From a virus: a stretch of 46,658 nucleotides of DNA. The notes beneath the pieces were generated by a model. The model had not been told where the DNA came from. It saw only the letters and a program-made list of their open reading frames with translations, and did no database searches. The stretch is taken from positions 1 to 46,658 of IMG/VR virus record IMGVR_UViG_3300025311_000004. One strand, written 5' to 3'. Within the stretch, counting starts at the first letter, position 1. Each line of letters opens with the position of its first letter. Positions 7,402 through 16,868 of this stretch are shown one piece after another. The position numbers were made by a program, and so were the translations under genes.

Positions 7402-7777
7402 AATTAAGATTTGGTGGCATCATTTTATTAATCCTCATTGTGTTGAATGTAAGTTTGAAGCCAATGAGAAATATCAACGTGAACGTAATCTAGTTATAGA
7501 AGAATATAGAGAACTTCTTGCATCAGCACGATTAGAAATTGGACGTTTAACTCAAGCTCTTGTAGATGTAACTAAACCACCCGAAATTATTAATCAAACT
7601 GTAACTAATGATTTTAAACCATTAGCGCGCAAGATGAGAATGAATGAATTAGCTGATAAATTAACTCGTGAATCTGCTGAAGAAGCTCATAGATTAAGAA
7701 CTAATAAAATTAATCAAGCTAACGAATTAAGAACTAATGAAGTAGAAAAATTAGAATCCGAAATCGGAGTTAATTAA
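7385..7777 (+). CDS. Coiled-coil structural protein candidate
   Basis: 130 residues. A short aromatic/CxxC start (WWHHFINPHCVECKF) is followed by a long charged coiled coil (30-125). Three ATG codons lie in a row at the start; 7385 is taken. Placed between terminase and portal; could be a packaging or head-assembly helper. Confidence 0.55.
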   Translation: MMMVDKIKIWWHHFINPHCVECKFEANEKYQRERNLVIEEYRELLASARLEIGRLTQALVDVTKPPEIINQTVTNDFKPLARKMRMNELADKLTRESAEEAHRLRTNKINQANELRTNEVEKLESEIGVN

Positions 7778-8119
7778 ATGGCTAAAAATGATGTTCGTCA
7801 ACGTATGCTACGTGGTATTCAACCTGGATTAGCTCCAATACCACCAATGATGGAAAATAATCAAGTAGGAGCTGGTATTAAACCTAATATGCCAATTGGT
7901 GCTATGGAATCTATGGGTATGCCATTTGGTGCTAATCCCGTAGCAAATTCTAATCCAATGGGATTTGCTGGTCCTAAGGAAAGAATTGATCCTAGTAGCT
8001 TATTAGCTCCTTCATTTGAATCGGTAATGAATCAGAATCCAAATATGGAGAATTCGGTTAAAAAGCGCGCAATTGGAACTCGCGCGTCTTTAATGAATAA
8101 ATTTAATTCTGGTTACTAA
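7778..8119 (+). CDS. Met/Pro/Asn-rich low-complexity protein
   Basis: 113 residues, largely disordered, with many M, P, G and N (PNMPIGAMESMGMPFGANP). A short basic C-terminal stretch (KKRAIGTRASLMNKF) could bind nucleic acid or a partner. Starts right after the previous stop, and its last base overlaps the portal start. Probably a minor head protein; unproven. Confidence 0.55.
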   Translation: MAKNDVRQRMLRGIQPGLAPIPPMMENNQVGAGIKPNMPIGAMESMGMPFGANPVANSNPMGFAGPKERIDPSSLLAPSFESVMNQNPNMENSVKKRAIGTRASLMNKFNSGY

Positions 8120-10344
8120 TGGATCAACTACCTGAAGATAAACGTAAGGAATTACGTTTAATATGTGAACATTTTGATAATGAGGATAAGTCTGTTCGTG
8201 AAAGACAAATTCGTACTTGGAAAAAGTTAAAGTTTTATTGGGAAGGTTTAAACAATATTTATTGGAATGAAGTTGCACATGATTGGCGCGTTGTTGATTT
8301 AGGAATGTTAGAAGATGATTCTTATCAAGACTATTATGATAAAAGAGTTAATGTCTTTCGCGCTTATTTAGAATCAATCATTGCTGCTCTTTCAGTTATT
8401 GTTCCTGCTGTTGTTTGTTATCCTGATGATGCAGATAATCCTGATGATTTAGAAACAGCTAAAGCTGGTAATACAATATCTAAATTAGTTTATCGTCATA
8501 ATGATGCACATCTATTATGGTTACATGCACTTTATATTTTTTGTACTGAAGGATTAATCGCATCTTATAATTACAATCATTCTGATAAATCTTATGGTGA
8601 AACAGATAAATCTTCTTATAAACAATATGAAGAAGAAGTAGATACTAAGAATTGTCCATTTTGTGGAATGCCAATTACTGATGATTTAGAAGATGGATAT
8701 GATTTAGAATCTCCACCATTACCAATTTGTTTACAGTGTGGATTTGAAGTTGTACCTGAATTAAAACGTGAAAAGGTATTTGTTACTCGTTTAGATGGAG
8801 TTACTAAAGAACCTAAATCACGTCAGTGTATTAAAACTTATGGTGGTCTATTTGTTAAGATAGCTAATTATGCTAAATCTCAAAGAGAAACACCATACTT
8901 AAGACTAATTGAAGATAAGCATTATGGAATTGCTATTGAAGATTATCCAGAACTTCATGATAAACTAGTTAATTCTGCTGGTGGTCTTAAAGGTGGTTCA
9001 TATGATGATGTTTATGAGCAATGGGCACGTTTAAGTACTCAATATAATGGAACTTATCCAGAGAATACTGTAGCTTGCGCGCATTATTGGTTTCGTACTT
9101 CCGCTTTCAACATTTTACCAGTTGATAAAGTAGATTGGTGGAAAAAGAAGTTTCCATCCGGCGTACATTGTATTTGGGTAAATGATTTATTTGCTGAATG
9201 TGAAGATGAGTCATTAGATGATGTATGGACATTAAGTAATAATCCATTATCAGATTACATGCACCATGATCCGTTAGGTAACTTGCTAACTTCTGTTCAA
9301 GATATAACTAATGATTTAATCTCTTTAGCATTACAAACGATGGAACACGGTATTTCTACAACGATGTTTGATGCTGGAGTATTAGATGCAAATGCTTATG
9401 CTAATCGTGAAGTAAATCCTGGTGAAATGATACCTGTAATTCCTAAATCTGGTAAAACAGTTAGTGATGCATTTTATAATTTAACTACAACAACATTTAG
9501 TGCAGAAATATTACCATTTGGAAATAAGGTTCAGGAGTTAGGACAATTAGTTAGTGGCGCAATTCCAAGTTTATTTGGCGGTGAAATGGCAGGTAGTAAA
9601 ACTGCTGCTGAATATTCAATGTCGCGCGCTCAAGCATTACAAAGACTTCAGAATACTTGGAAGATGCTTTGTATTTGGTGGAAAACTATATTTGCTAAAG
9701 TTATTCCAGCCTATATTAAGAATGTAGCTGAAGATGAAAGGCTAGTTGAAAAAGATAAGAATGGAAATTTCATAAATACATTCGTTCGTGTTAGTCAATT
9801 GCGTGGTAAAATTGGTCATGTTGAATTAGATGCAAGTGATCAAATTCCAATTAATCCCGCGCAAATGAAAGATACAATAATGCAGATTCTTCAGACTAAT
9901 CATCCGGGATTAATTGAAGCAATGATTGATCCTGAAAATATACAGATGATGAAGGATGCGTTAGGTATGCAATCTGCTGTAATTCCTGGTGAAGATGATA
10001 GAGAAAAGCAACTTGAAGAAATTAGAATGTTATTAGAAGCTGAACCTATTGAAACTGGTGAAATAGATGAAACGGGTCAACCAGTTTTAGCACCATCTAT
10101 TGATATTGATCCACAAGTTGATGATAATGAATTACAAGCAGATACAGTTAGAAAATGGGCAGTAAGTTTAGCAGGTAGATTAGCTAAGATAGAAAATCCT
10201 CCTGGTTATAAAAATGTTCTTCTACATGGTAGTAGGCATATTCAAGTAACTCAGGCATTAATGACAATGAATGCTCAGCAAAGTCAGATGCCAAATGATG
10301 CAAATAAACCTGAGCAAAAACCTAAGGAACAAGCAAATGCCTGA
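8119..10344 (+). CDS. Portal protein
   Basis: 741 residues, the size of podovirus portals. It sits after terminase and before scaffold and capsid genes. The N-terminal part has helices followed by a region like DNPDDLETAKAGNTISKL seen in phage portals; the C-terminal third is helical and Q/E-rich, as in portal barrels. It contains a zinc-knuckle-like pair, CPFC (179-182) and CLQC (204-207), in the wing region, unusual for portals. It should form the 12-subunit DNA channel at one capsid vertex. Confidence 0.85.
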   Translation: MDQLPEDKRKELRLICEHFDNEDKSVRERQIRTWKKLKFYWEGLNNIYWNEVAHDWRVVDLGMLEDDSYQDYYDKRVNVFRAYLESIIAALSVIVPAVVCYPDDADNPDDLETAKAGNTISKLVYRHNDAHLLWLHALYIFCTEGLIASYNYNHSDKSYGETDKSSYKQYEEEVDTKNCPFCGMPITDDLEDGYDLESPPLPICLQCGFEVVPELKREKVFVTRLDGVTKEPKSRQCIKTYGGLFVKIANYAKSQRETPYLRLIEDKHYGIAIEDYPELHDKLVNSAGGLKGGSYDDVYEQWARLSTQYNGTYPENTVACAHYWFRTSAFNILPVDKVDWWKKKFPSGVHCIWVNDLFAECEDESLDDVWTLSNNPLSDYMHHDPLGNLLTSVQDITNDLISLALQTMEHGISTTMFDAGVLDANAYANREVNPGEMIPVIPKSGKTVSDAFYNLTTTTFSAEILPFGNKVQELGQLVSGAIPSLFGGEMAGSKTAAEYSMSRAQALQRLQNTWKMLCIWWKTIFAKVIPAYIKNVAEDERLVEKDKNGNFINTFVRVSQLRGKIGHVELDASDQIPINPAQMKDTIMQILQTNHPGLIEAMIDPENIQMMKDALGMQSAVIPGEDDREKQLEEIRMLLEAEPIETGEIDETGQPVLAPSIDIDPQVDDNELQADTVRKWAVSLAGRLAKIENPPGYKNVLLHGSRHIQVTQALMTMNAQQSQMPNDANKPEQKPKEQANA

Positions 10345-11581
10345 TGATGTTGTTATAACTCCAAAACCGGATTTAACTGAGAATGATGTCTTAGCTAAAC
10401 TTAATGAACTTGATACTGATGAACCAATTAAAGAAGAAAAAGATTTAGATATTCCTGATATTAAGGAAGATGAAAAGAAAGATAAGAAAGAACCTAAAGA
10501 AAAGAAATCTGAAGAAGATGAAGAAGAAAAACTTGATGAAGATGAAGATGATGATAAAGATGAACTAGAAGATTTAGAAAAACTTGATGAGGATGAAGAT
10601 GAATTAAAACTTCTTCTCCCAGCGCGACGTAAGGATATTTTAAAGACTTATCCTGATTTATTTAAAAAGTTTCCTGCTCTTGAACGCGCAATGTATCGTG
10701 AACAGGGATATACAGAAGTATTCCCAACGATTAAAGAAGCTAAGGAAGCAGTTGAAAACTTAAGAGAATTTAAAGAAATTGAAAGTTCAATACTTGATGG
10801 AGATATTGAGTCTCTTCTAAAAACTGTTAAAGAACGTGATAGTGAAGCATTAAATAAGATTGCTGATGAATATTTATCTTCTTTATATAAAGTAGATCAG
10901 AATGCATTTCAACATGTTCTGAATAATTTATATAAGCAAACTGTCAAAACTATGGTGCAAACTGCCAAAGATTCTAATGATGATCAATTAATGGCAGCAG
11001 CGGAATTATTCCATAAGTATTTATTTGGTAATGCTACTTTTAGTGAACCAAATAGATTAGCTAAAGCTAAAACTGAAAAAGATAGTGAAATCGAACGCGA
11101 ACGAAATGAATACTTACAAGAGAGATTTGTGGACGCGCGAAATGAATTAGTTGTAAGAGTTGATAATCGTCTTAAATCAGTAATTTCGTCTGCAATTGAT
11201 CCTAAAGATGAAATGTCTGATTATGTTAAATCTAAGGCGATTGGAGATTGTGTTGAGCAATTACATAAACAAATTGGTTCTGATACTCGAACTCAGACAA
11301 TTCTAAGAAATTTGTGGGCTAAATCTAAGGATACTAAATTTTCTAAGGACTCAGTAAATAAAATTGGTAGCGCGTACTTATCTGTTGCGAAGTCATTATT
11401 ATTACCAATCATCCGAGAAAATCGTACAAAGGCTTTATCGGGAGCCAAAAGGTTGGTAGTTAATAAAGATGATAAAACGAAAGAAAGATTTAAGGGTTCT
11501 AATGATGAAAAAGGTGAAAGAACCTCACCTAAGAAAATGAAACCCGGTGAATCGATTGAAGATTTCATGATGAGAGATTGA
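10337..11581 (+). CDS. Scaffold-like protein
   Basis: 414 residues from ATG 10337 (MPDDVVITP...), overlapping the portal end by 8 bases, with AAGGAAC upstream. An earlier in-frame start at 10271 lies inside the portal gene and is rejected. Residues about 30-100 are almost only E, D, K and L (highly acidic, disordered); the rest is helical. Position just before the capsid gene and composition fit a head scaffolding protein. Confidence 0.75.
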   Translation: MPDDVVITPKPDLTENDVLAKLNELDTDEPIKEEKDLDIPDIKEDEKKDKKEPKEKKSEEDEEEKLDEDEDDDKDELEDLEKLDEDEDELKLLLPARRKDILKTYPDLFKKFPALERAMYREQGYTEVFPTIKEAKEAVENLREFKEIESSILDGDIESLLKTVKERDSEALNKIADEYLSSLYKVDQNAFQHVLNNLYKQTVKTMVQTAKDSNDDQLMAAAELFHKYLFGNATFSEPNRLAKAKTEKDSEIERERNEYLQERFVDARNELVVRVDNRLKSVISSAIDPKDEMSDYVKSKAIGDCVEQLHKQIGSDTRTQTILRNLWAKSKDTKFSKDSVNKIGSAYLSVAKSLLLPIIRENRTKALSGAKRLVVNKDDKTKERFKGSNDEKGERTSPKKMKPGESIEDFMMRD

Positions 11582-11585
11582 TAAA

Positions 11586-11927
11586 ATGGCTATTACTAGT
11601 GAACGCATTGTAACTATAAAACTTTCAGGTGACTATGATGCTGCTATAGAATATCAAGCAGATAACGCCGCATCACCGGGCGATATAGATATAGTTACTT
11701 TAGCTGCTGGTAATAATGCTATATCAGTTCCATCAAGTGCAACTGGTGTTACAATTAGACCCCCAAGTGCTAATACTGAATTGATTACACTTAAAGGTGT
11801 TAATGGTGATACAGGAGTTGCATTGCATTTAACAGACGCTACATCAATTGGATTAGGAACAGCAGTAACTAGTTTTGTACTGAATGTTACTTTACAATTG
11901 ATTGGCGTGCGATTAATTTGGAGTTAG
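11586..11927 (+). CDS. Putative head decoration protein
   Basis: 113 residues, beta-rich with few charges, directly upstream of the capsid gene. It has the I/V/T/S/G/N composition of small decoration or fibre-head proteins. No specific family seen. Confidence 0.6.
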   Translation: MAITSERIVTIKLSGDYDAAIEYQADNAASPGDIDIVTLAAGNNAISVPSSATGVTIRPPSANTELITLKGVNGDTGVALHLTDATSIGLGTAVTSFVLNVTLQLIGVRLIWS

Positions 11928-11930
11928 TTA

Positions 11931-13184
11931 ATGTCATTTGATAATGCGTCAGTAATTGCTACGGAACTTGAGAAAGTTACAACCAAGTTACCGGAAGCAT
12001 ATGAATCTGACGATAAGTTCTTTTCCAACATTAAGAAAGCAGATGTTGAGAAGGTTTCTTATCGACAGTTGCGCGCTCCTATAAATATTAGACCAGGTGG
12101 AAAATTCCAGTATTTTGGACCAAATGGTTCTGATTTAGGACGTGGTGGTGGACCTACATACGAAAAGGCAGTATTACAGCCTGTGTTCATGAGTCAGAAC
12201 ATTGAGTATACTAAACTTGCTCAGTGGGGAACTGATAGTGATAGAAAGGCTATAGTTAATGCCGTTCGTAAACTTACAGCAGGTGCATTAGTTGAATTAC
12301 GTCGTCAGATTGATTCTCAGATGATGGGTTCAGGTAATGGTGTTGTAGGTACAATTAGTGCGGTTGATGCAACTGTTGTAGGTACAGATCAGTATACGCT
12401 TACAGCAGAATTCGGAGCACGTTTAGTACGTTTTGGTCAGACGATTCAGGTGTTTGATAGTACTTTAGCAACTAATCGTGGTAATGCTGAAATTACGTTC
12501 TGGGATGTTGCAAATGGCATTATTAAAGTTAATGCTAATATTGCTGGTGCAACTGCTACAGACGTATTAGTTGTTCAGGGTATTACTTCTCCTGCATCTA
12601 TGCCTGCATTGTATGGTGTGCCATATCATCATTCTAATGCAAGTACTGGAACGTGGTTAGGATTTAACAGAGTTAGCACACCAGAAATACGTTCTAATGG
12701 TATTAATGGTAATAGCTCTGCTTTATCTTGGCCGCTTCCAAGACGCGCAATTAATACCATTGGTAATCGTGTTGGTATTGATAAGAATTTTAAAGCGCGC
12801 GCTTGGATGCATCCGTGTCAGCAGCAGCAATATGAACAGATGGGCTTTAATGTTTCCATCATACAGAAACAGCCTAGACAAGAAGGTTTAAATCTGTATT
12901 TTGGTGATGATATGCAGATGGCCGGCGCTCCAGTTATGCCGCATTTTAATTGGAGTAAGGAAAGAATTGACTTCGTTGTTGATTCTGTTTGGCATCGTGC
13001 AGAAATATTGCCTATCGGTTTTTATACTACAGATGGAAGAAATATCTTCGAATTACGCGGACCATCTGGTGGTGTAATGACTGCTGATATTTTCTACATG
13101 GTTGTGGGTATGCAGACATATGTTGATAATCCAGCATCAACGTCTTATATCTACGATTTATCAATTCCTGCTGGTTACAATTAA
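11931..13184 (+). CDS. Major capsid protein
   Basis: 417 residues. The N-terminal helix is followed by segments typical of HK97-fold capsids of short-tailed phages (KFQYFGPNGSDLGRGGGPTY; a spine-helix-like KAIVNAVRKLTAGALVELRR). GGAGTTAGTTA just before the ATG is a strong ribosome-binding site. Codons here use more C/G-ended forms (cag, cgt, gct) than neighbours, as often seen in the most highly expressed gene. A hairpin follows one small gene downstream. Confidence 0.9.
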   Translation: MSFDNASVIATELEKVTTKLPEAYESDDKFFSNIKKADVEKVSYRQLRAPINIRPGGKFQYFGPNGSDLGRGGGPTYEKAVLQPVFMSQNIEYTKLAQWGTDSDRKAIVNAVRKLTAGALVELRRQIDSQMMGSGNGVVGTISAVDATVVGTDQYTLTAEFGARLVRFGQTIQVFDSTLATNRGNAEITFWDVANGIIKVNANIAGATATDVLVVQGITSPASMPALYGVPYHHSNASTGTWLGFNRVSTPEIRSNGINGNSSALSWPLPRRAINTIGNRVGIDKNFKARAWMHPCQQQQYEQMGFNVSIIQKQPRQEGLNLYFGDDMQMAGAPVMPHFNWSKERIDFVVDSVWHRAEILPIGFYTTDGRNIFELRGPSGGVMTADIFYMVVGMQTYVDNPASTSYIYDLSIPAGYN

Positions 13185-13194
13185 GAGGTGATGT

Positions 13195-13506
13195 ATGTCA
13201 GCCAACTGGAATGATATTTCATGTGTACAATCTGAGCAGCAGTTAGAACCTTTAACTATTGCATCAGCAACTACAATCGCTCCGAGAACTAGATTAACAT
13301 TCGTTACTGGTACCGTACAGGTTGCAACTATTACGCCTCCTGTTTTAGGTTATCATGAATTAGTGTTAATCTTTACTAATGGTAGTCCTGGTGCTTTACT
13401 AACTTCTGGTAACATCAAGACTGCTTATACACCATTACAGAATAAGTCCTTTAGTTTACATTACAATCCGATTGATGGAAAGTATTGGACTGAAGCTGTA
13501 GCTTAA
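13195..13506 (+). CDS. Small virion protein after the capsid gene
   Basis: 103 residues, beta-rich, preceded by AAGAGGTGATGT. It resembles a capsid-stabilising or fibre-like subunit (strands LTFVTGTVQVATITPP, YHELVLIFTNGS). It shares the capsid transcript and ends before a hairpin. Confidence 0.6.
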   Translation: MSANWNDISCVQSEQQLEPLTIASATTIAPRTRLTFVTGTVQVATITPPVLGYHELVLIFTNGSPGALLTSGNIKTAYTPLQNKSFSLHYNPIDGKYWTEAVA

Positions 13507-13519
13507 TTACAAATAGGGG

Positions 13520-13549
13520 GCGCGCATCTATAAAAACGCGCATTTTATT
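13520..13549 (+). terminator. GC hairpin with T-rich tail after the capsid block
   Basis: GCGCG (13520-13524) pairs CGCGC (13537-13541) across a 12-base loop and is followed by ATTTTATT up to the ATG of the next gene. The stem is short, so it probably ends only part of the transcription, raising capsid output over later genes, or protects the message end. Confidence 0.5.
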
Positions 13550-14128
13550 ATGACTATTGAAAAACTTAATTCTTATTTAGCTCGCGATTTTGGTTATTCG
13601 ATTGGTACTTTTCCAACATATCGTGTTGTTTGGAGTGAAGATCAATTTGAAAAGCGCGCAACTAAATATACTGAAGAAGGATTTGAATTACTATATGAAG
13701 AAGTAAGGCTTCTTCCTAAATATAGACAACAGCATCAAAACAAGTATATTTTAGAACGATTCTTGGTTGTACCTGATTTTGTTAAGACTGAACTAGTTGA
13801 TAGATATTCATATGAACCCTTACATGTATTTCGTATAGGTAAAGGTGATGATTATGAATTTGACACATTTTATGGTGCTTGTAAGTTCATTATAAATACT
13901 TTTACTGAACGTGTAAAATTATCTCATTATGGAGATAGATATAAATCACCAGAAGAAAAGATGTTACCTGAAGAATTATTACATGCTCGAAAGTTAGAAG
14001 TAGAAAAGATGCAAGAATTTTTATTTGGAAATGAATCAGATGTTACGGATAATTTAAAGTTAGGTAGTGGTGAAGTTGTACCAAACAATTATGAGGCTAA
14101 AGGTACTAGCCAAATAAAGGAGAATTAA
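13550..14128 (+). CDS. Conserved-looking protein of unknown function
   Basis: 192 residues, mixed helix/strand, with aromatic-rich motifs (RDFGYSIGTFPTYRVVWSED; HVFRIGKGDDYEFDTFYGAC) and a helical charged C-terminus. Lies between the capsid and connector genes, so it may be a packaging or neck factor. No known domain recognised. Confidence 0.6.
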   Translation: MTIEKLNSYLARDFGYSIGTFPTYRVVWSEDQFEKRATKYTEEGFELLYEEVRLLPKYRQQHQNKYILERFLVVPDFVKTELVDRYSYEPLHVFRIGKGDDYEFDTFYGACKFIINTFTERVKLSHYGDRYKSPEEKMLPEELLHARKLEVEKMQEFLFGNESDVTDNLKLGSGEVVPNNYEAKGTSQIKEN

Positions 14129-14130
14129 TC

Positions 14131-14817
14131 ATGGCAATTGGTATTGGATCGTTTGCAAATGCTTCAAGAACGGCAATTAGAAGTGCAACTAATCCTTTGG
14201 ATAGATGTACTATTGTTTCATTAATGCATAAAGGATTTACCTCACGCAAGCCTACATTAGAACCAGGTATATTCTTTATTCCATCTGGTAGTATGGAAAA
14301 ACCTGGAATTGCAGTTATTGGGCCAAGTTCATGGTTTTTAGATACTGATCCTGATAGAGAAATTGCTGAGATTGTTACTCCATCTAATATTGTTGCTGAA
14401 TCAGTTGTTAATGATTATGTTAATGGATTATTAGCATTTGATCGTAATGGTAGTATGCCTGGACTTTTCTGGGTATTAGGTGAGAAAACTCAAGCTCAAA
14501 TTTTAAAAGATCATCAACCCGAACTTAAACGATATGATACTTTTCAAAGACAGTGGTATCGTAATTTAGTAGGTTTAGCTGATAGTTTGTGGGCACAATC
14601 AAACGGGAATCCATTAACAATTAGTGATGATTTTAGGATTGCAGCTTCAGTATTAGGATTAAATAAACCTTGGATTAATGCATTTAGTTCTGTTGAATTA
14701 GTTGCTTGTAAACTTTGTGGTAAACTGCGCGATCCGAATTATCCAATTTGTGCAAATTGCAATCATATAGTTGATCCTGAAGCATATGCTAAGTTAGGAT
14801 TAAAGAAGGTTGAATAA
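14131..14817 (+). CDS. Unknown protein with C-terminal zinc ribbon
   Basis: 228 residues. The C-terminus has CKLC (193-196) and CANC (207-210), a zinc ribbon. The N-terminal part is mixed. A strong ribosome-binding site (AAGGAGAATTAATC) precedes it, and its stop overlaps the next start. The neighbourhood suggests a structural or assembly function. Confidence 0.6.
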   Translation: MAIGIGSFANASRTAIRSATNPLDRCTIVSLMHKGFTSRKPTLEPGIFFIPSGSMEKPGIAVIGPSSWFLDTDPDREIAEIVTPSNIVAESVVNDYVNGLLAFDRNGSMPGLFWVLGEKTQAQILKDHQPELKRYDTFQRQWYRNLVGLADSLWAQSNGNPLTISDDFRIAASVLGLNKPWINAFSSVELVACKLCGKLRDPNYPICANCNHIVDPEAYAKLGLKKVE

Positions 14818-15491
14818 TGCTAAAGGCATCCGATATTTTTGGTGACGTTCGCGCACATCTTAATGATGTAGGTAATGCCATATTTACGGATACAGTTCAA
14901 TTACCTTATCTTAATATTGCTGCGGACGAGTTACAGCAAGAACTAGAAAATCATAATATTGGATTAACAAATGCAGTTGAAACTGATATAGCTTTAACTG
15001 CCGGAGAAACTGAAATAGGTGGTTTGGATTTACCTGAAGGATTAATTGAAATCGAAAATGTTTATGAACGAATCTCAGGTTCATCTAATGAATATCAATT
15101 AATGCAAAGGGTAAATTTCTTACCACCTGTTGATGTGTTAACAAGTTATTTACAGTGGTACGCATTTAATGACCAGAAGATTCAATTTGTTGGTAGTACT
15201 TCTGATGAACAAATAAGAGTTGAATATATAAAGCGTCGGGTTCCTAATCTTATTAATGCTTCAAGTACAATTGATATTAATGGTGCGCGTTCTGTTTTAG
15301 CATATAGAACAGCCGGATTATGTGCTCAAGAAATTGGTGAAAATGAATCAAGAGCGGAGGTGATGAACGGAAATGCAAAATTACGATTAGACATTTTACT
15401 TTCAATTAATCTTAAAGGTAAACAAGCAATTGTTATAAGACGTAGACCGTTTCGTGCAGGATTTAAATTTCGTAGTCGTTTGTATCGTTAA
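14817..15491 (+). CDS. Head-tail connector (adaptor) candidate
   Basis: 224 residues. The start (LKASDIFGDVRAHLNDVGNAIFTD, then LPYLNIAADELQQEL) matches the helical opening of phage head-tail adaptors that bind below the portal, with a beta insertion (EIENVYERI) and a helical region (ARSVLAYRTAGLCAQEIGE). Ends with a very basic tail (RRRPFRAGFKFRSRLYR). Position after the capsid fits. Confidence 0.65.
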   Translation: MLKASDIFGDVRAHLNDVGNAIFTDTVQLPYLNIAADELQQELENHNIGLTNAVETDIALTAGETEIGGLDLPEGLIEIENVYERISGSSNEYQLMQRVNFLPPVDVLTSYLQWYAFNDQKIQFVGSTSDEQIRVEYIKRRVPNLINASSTIDINGARSVLAYRTAGLCAQEIGENESRAEVMNGNAKLRLDILLSINLKGKQAIVIRRRPFRAGFKFRSRLYR

Positions 15492-15501
15492 CAATAAGCT
15501 G

Positions 15502-15526
15502 ATTGATAATTAGTTCGATTATCAAT
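15502..15526 (+). repeat. 9-base hairpin upstream of the beta-helix gene
   Basis: ATTGATAAT (15502-15510) pairs ATTATCAAT (15518-15526) with a 7-base loop, in the 57-base gap before the gene at 15549. No T-tract follows. It may protect or process the late message. Confidence 0.5.
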
Positions 15527-15548
15527 TGTCCATTAAGGATGGCTAAGT

Positions 15549-16397
15549 ATGAACATGTCATTGTGGGAACAAGTTAAATATGCTCAGGAATCAGGTTTAC
15601 TTTTAGGTGGTAGACCTTGGTCACAAAATACTTATTGGGTTGGTGGTAATGCTCCATTAGGTACAGCATTAGTTGACTCAATTGAAAAAGCACTAGATTT
15701 AATGATTGATAATGATACATTATTTCTGGGGCCTGGTGCTCATGAGGAAGGAAATTTAAGCATTCCAGCAACTAAAACAGGATTAATAATTGTTGGATAT
15801 AACAGTCGCGGTCAATCCTTTATTGAACCATCAACAGCAGGGGATGAAGGTTTAGAAATTCTTGCTGATGATGTAACACTAATTAATGTTGGTGTTGCTG
15901 ATGGTGGTAGTGGTGACTATGGATTATCTGTAGGTAGCGCAGCAGTTTCACCTGATAGATTTAGAGCCTATGGCTGTAAATTTGAAGGTTCTGCTATTGG
16001 TGCGCGATTGTATGGTGCAGGTGATATATTATTAGATGATTGTGAATTTGCCTGGGCAAATGTTGGGTTACAATTTAGAGCAAATCTAATTGGATTTGTT
16101 ACTCAAGCATTTATTCAGAAATCACGATTTCATAATAATACTGATGCTTGTATAAGTGAAGCAGCAGCATCACAGGTAGTTAATAACCTTCAGTTGTGGA
16201 ATAATATCTTTGATCAGTTAGAAGATGGAACTGAACCAACAGATTTTATTCTACTTTCTGATAATGGTAATACTGGTATTATTGCTGGTAATCAGTTTGC
16301 GATTGCTACTAGTGATGCAGCAAAACTTACCATTGGTTCTGGTTTAATGTGGGGTCCAAACGGTACGGAAGCTGGTTGGAGTTCTGCAAGACCTTAG
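15549..16397 (+). CDS. Right-handed beta-helix virion protein (tailspike-like)
   Basis: 282 residues. From about residue 50 it shows repeated short strands with turn residues (LIIVGYNSRG, VTLINVGVADGG, FRAYGCKFEGSA, ILLDDCEFAWANVG, LQLWNNIFDQ), the pattern of a pectate-lyase-like parallel beta-helix. Short for a full tailspike and without an evident trimer-forming tail. Could be a spike or a head/tail fibre subunit. Preceded by TTAAGGATGGCTAAGT. Confidence 0.65.
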   Translation: MNMSLWEQVKYAQESGLLLGGRPWSQNTYWVGGNAPLGTALVDSIEKALDLMIDNDTLFLGPGAHEEGNLSIPATKTGLIIVGYNSRGQSFIEPSTAGDEGLEILADDVTLINVGVADGGSGDYGLSVGSAAVSPDRFRAYGCKFEGSAIGARLYGAGDILLDDCEFAWANVGLQFRANLIGFVTQAFIQKSRFHNNTDACISEAAASQVVNNLQLWNNIFDQLEDGTEPTDFILLSDNGNTGIIAGNQFAIATSDAAKLTIGSGLMWGPNGTEAGWSSARP

Positions 16398-16429
16398 TAA
16401 TTAAATTTTAGTTAAAAGGAGATATTCAA

Positions 16430-16642
16430 ATGGCACTTTCACTTACAATTACTGGTAATGCTGGTCCTGGTGAAGCTCTATCTGCTCAGGTATTTACTGA
16501 AATAACTGAGCTTAAAATCCTTCCCGATACAAATATTATTGAATTTGTTAAGGATGGATATGCGCGACAGGTAGATATTACAGATGAAGCTACCGTAACA
16601 GCTACTAAGTCTGGTACTACTTGGACGTTAACTATTTCTTAG
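16430..16642 (+). CDS. Small beta-strand protein
   Basis: 70 residues with an excellent ribosome-binding site (AAAGGAGATATTCAA), suggesting high expression. Strands LSLTITGNAGPG, KILPDTNIIEFVKDG and TVTATKSGTTWTLTIS. Likely a small virion subunit associated with the upstream beta-helix gene. Confidence 0.6.
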   Translation: MALSLTITGNAGPGEALSAQVFTEITELKILPDTNIIEFVKDGYARQVDITDEATVTATKSGTTWTLTIS

Positions 16643-16681
16643 TGTCATCTCCCAAGATAAATCACTGAGAAAATGGTTTCT

Positions 16682-16711
16682 TGTTAATTCTTTCCATAAT
16701 AAGAATTAACA
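16682..16711 (+). repeat. 11-base perfect hairpin before a small gene
   Basis: TGTTAATTCTT (16682-16692) pairs AAGAATTAACA (16701-16711) with loop TCCATAAT. It stands 14 bases before ATG 16726, so as RNA it sits next to that ribosome-binding site. No T-run follows. It may stabilise the upstream message or modulate translation. Confidence 0.6.
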
Positions 16712-16725
16712 CTTTAGGATTTAAT

Positions 16726-16866
16726 ATGAAACTGAAATGTTATCTTATAACTCAATTAGAAGTACAAGATTATTTAGATAAGTATCAGGAAAAGATTAAA
16801 TTTATTTACACAACTAATAAGGCACAAGGGTTACAAAAAATAATGATTGTTATCGACGAAGCATAA
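16726..16866 (+). CDS. Small protein, unknown
   Basis: 46 residues from ATG 16726 (MKLKCYLITQ...), chosen over an upstream in-frame start at 16681 that lies inside the hairpin region; AGGATTTAAT precedes it. Basic helix then KIMIVIDEA. No domain recognised. Confidence 0.55.
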   Translation: MKLKCYLITQLEVQDYLDKYQEKIKFIYTTNKAQGLQKIMIVIDEA

Positions 16867-16868
16867 AG

